Source: Parvibaculum sp.
GTDB taxonomy: Bacteria > Pseudomonadota > Alphaproteobacteria > Parvibaculales > Parvibaculaceae
Reading direction: 5' to 3'
DNA length: 7,341 bases
NCBI GenBank assembly: GCA_014359855.1
Contig: JACIYQ010000333.1
Span: 1-7,341 of the forward strand
The position numbers were made by a program, and so were the translations under genes. Below are positions 6,224 to 7,341 of the stretch, piece by piece (position 1 is the first letter of the stretch; every line of letters starts with the position of its first letter). The notes below the pieces were generated by a model. That model made no database searches, was not told the origin of the DNA, and was given only the letters and a program-made list of their open reading frames with translations.

Positions 6224-6505
6224 TCACGAAATCTTGACCATCCGCTTGCCCACATTGCCGCCGGCCGGCAGCCCGATCGGCGCCTTCGGCGTGTTCTCGA
6301 TCCCCTCCAGAATGTCTTTCTTCACCTTGATCTTCGCGCCCTGCATCCAGGCGCGGTTCGCCGCATCGAGCGAGATGAGCTTCGTGCGCACGAGCAGTTC
6401 CCCGTCCTTCGCTTCCGGCACCTTGCCTTCGAAGAACTTGAAATGGCTCTCGGCAAGTTTCCCCTGCGGGGTTTCGGTCAGCAGGATCTGGCGGTTGACG
6501 GTCAT
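6224..6505 (-). CDS. Internally deleted CurA-family reductase remnant, intact 93-codon frame
   Basis: Residues 1-57 match the N-terminus of a CurA/LTB4DH-type reductase (NRQILL at 4-9, DGELLVRTKLISLDAANRAWMQ from 34). Residues about 58-93 match the C-terminus (DILEGIENTPKA, then GGNVGKRMVKI). Aligned by eye with the complete reductase at the left of the window, residues about 57-298 of that protein have no counterpart, so the substrate loop, the nucleotide-binding Gly motif and the whole Rossmann fold are missing. Reductase activity is therefore not expected. The join is in frame and the gene keeps a start, a stop and a strong GGAGGA site. Where the full-length paralogue has Phe in KAFLNLF and NFGK, this one has Pro76, Pro80 and Val85, which suggests relaxed constraint. 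It is most likely a decaying pseudogene with an open frame; a short protein with a new role is the alternative. The N-terminal half resembles a different subgroup (LDAANRAWM) from the neighbour (VDPYMRGRM), so it is not a recent copy of it. Confidence 0.75.
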   Translation of the reverse strand: MTVNRQILLTETPQGKLAESHFKFFEGKVPEAKDGELLVRTKLISLDAANRAWMQGAKIKVKKDILEGIENTPKAPIGLPAGGNVGKRMVKIS

Positions 6506-6512
6506 CGGTCTC

Positions 6513-6518
6513 TCCTCC
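6513..6518 (-). promoter_or_regulatory. Ribosome binding site of the reductase remnant
   Basis: The minus strand reads GGAGGA, 7 nt before the ATG at 6505. The surrounding GGAGGAGAG is identical over 9 nt to the site before the full-length reductase (1162-1170). It indicates that the shortened frame can still be translated. Confidence 0.75.
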
Positions 6519-6610
6519 GCTTGGGAATGTCGTGATTGAGAGGGAGCCTATCCCCAGCCGCCGGGCGGTGCACCCCGGAATGCCCCTTTCCGCCGTTCAT
6601 CCCTGAACTA

Positions 6611-6639
6611 TTGTGAGTGCGTCCTTCAACGGCTAGAAC
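6611..6639 (+). promoter_or_regulatory. Possible sigma70-type promoter for nadE
   Basis: TTGTGA (6611-6616) and TAGAAC (6634-6639) are separated by 17 bp; each matches four of six consensus positions. A transcript would start near 6646, leaving a leader of about 49 nt that contains a small hairpin, CCCCA (6653-6657) with TGGGG (6664-6668). The placement in the divergent spacer fits, but the score is modest and was judged by eye. Confidence 0.35.
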
Positions 6640-6694
6640 CCCGAGACCGAATCCCCATATCCTTGGGGCATAACTGCCCGGATCTACTTGTAAA

Positions 6695-7341
6695 ATGACC
6701 GACAAGCTCCGCATCGCCCTTGCCCAGTTGAACCCTGTCGTGGGCGACATCGCAGGCAATCTCCAGAAGGCCGTCGACGCCCGCCGCGAGGCGGCGATTG
6801 CGGGCGCGGACCTCATCGTCTTTTCCGAACTCTTCCTCACCGGCTACCCGCCGGAGGATCTCGTGCTCAAGGGCGCCTTCCAGCGCACCGCCCGCGCCGC
6901 CGCGGTCGACCTCGCGCGCCAGACCGGCGATGGCGGCCCCGCCGTGCTCATCGGCTGCCCCTGGCTCGCCGGCGACGGCAAGCTCTTCAACGCCGTCCTC
7001 TATCTCGATCGTGGCGAGGTACGCGGCTACCGCGCCAAGGTCCACCTGCCGAATTATTCCGTCTTCGACGAGCCGCGCGTTTTCGACGAGGGCCCCATGC
7101 CGGGCCCCTTCGACATTCGCGGCGTGCGCATCGGCGTTCCCATCTGCGAAGACATCTGGTTTCCCGATGTCGTCGAATGCCTGGAAGAATCGGGCGCCGA
7201 GATGCTGCTGGTCCCGAACGGCTCGCCCTACGACTTCAACAAGTTCGACGCGCGCATGAACCTCGCCGTCTCCCGCATCAAGGAAAGCGGTCTCCCGCTC
7301 GCCTATGTGAACCAGCTCGGCGGGCAGGACGAACTCGTCTT
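6695..7341 (+). CDS. nadE: Glutamine-dependent NAD+ synthetase, N-terminal glutaminase part (cut by window)
   Basis: The frame stays open to the window edge, giving 215 complete codons of a protein that is usually about 550 residues. It is the nitrilase-fold glutaminase domain that releases ammonia from glutamine for the C-terminal synthetase domain, which converts deamido-NAD+ to NAD+ with ATP, the last step of NAD synthesis. The opening LRIALAQLNPVVGDIAGN is typical. The expected catalytic triad is present: Glu45 in FSELFLTGYPPEDL, Lys115 in AKVHLPNY, and Cys151 in PICEDIW. NGSPYDF (175-181) and YVNQLGGQDELV (204-215) are further NadE marks, and the latter favours NadE over a general amidase. 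The start at 6695 is the only ATG after the in-frame TAA at 6671-6673. No good Shine-Dalgarno precedes it. It is divergent from the other genes and probably essential housekeeping. Confidence 0.95.
   Translation, partial: MTDKLRIALAQLNPVVGDIAGNLQKAVDARREAAIAGADLIVFSELFLTGYPPEDLVLKGAFQRTARAAAVDLARQTGDGGPAVLIGCPWLAGDGKLFNAVLYLDRGEVRGYRAKVHLPNYSVFDEPRVFDEGPMPGPFDIRGVRIGVPICEDIWFPDVVECLEESGAEMLLVPNGSPYDFNKFDARMNLAVSRIKESGLPLAYVNQLGGQDELV

Overview
The window looks like a chromosomal segment of a GC-rich alphaproteobacterium. This is inferred from the high-GC third positions, the NodT-type outer-membrane lipoprotein, and three dispersed palindromic repeats of the GTCAT...ATGAC kind that are common in that class. 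No genus can be assigned from the sequence alone. There is no sign of a phage, an insertion sequence, a CRISPR array, a tRNA or an rRNA.

Layout from left to right. Positions 1-133 hold degenerate repeat sequence and no gene. 134-1159 (minus) is a full-length zinc-free medium-chain NADP-dependent reductase of the CurA/leukotriene B4 12-hydroxydehydrogenase group. 1285-1396 is a palindromic repeat between genes. 1417-6142 (minus) is a tight three-gene operon, read macA-like, macB-like, nodT-like. It encodes the periplasmic adaptor, the ABC ATPase/permease and the outer-membrane channel of a tripartite efflux pump, with gaps of only 10 and 6 nt. 6224-6505 (minus) is a 93-codon frame that joins the beginning and the end of a second CurA-family reductase and lacks about 240 residues of catalytic and Rossmann core. 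6506-6694 is a divergent spacer with a plausible forward promoter. From 6695 to the window edge runs the glutaminase half of glutamine-dependent NAD+ synthetase (nadE), cut by the window.

The MacA, MacB and NodT products should form one energy-coupled export machine spanning both membranes; its substrate cannot be read from the sequence. The reductases and NadE share NAD(P) chemistry, but nothing here shows a functional link between them.

Two points stand out. First, an 87-bp palindromic repeat (exactly 29 codons) sits inside the 5' end of the nodT-like gene, between its well-placed start codon and its lipoprotein signal peptide. This recalls the in-frame palindromic elements of Rickettsia. 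Second, the 93-codon reductase remnant keeps an intact frame and a strong ribosome binding site although the whole middle of the enzyme is gone.
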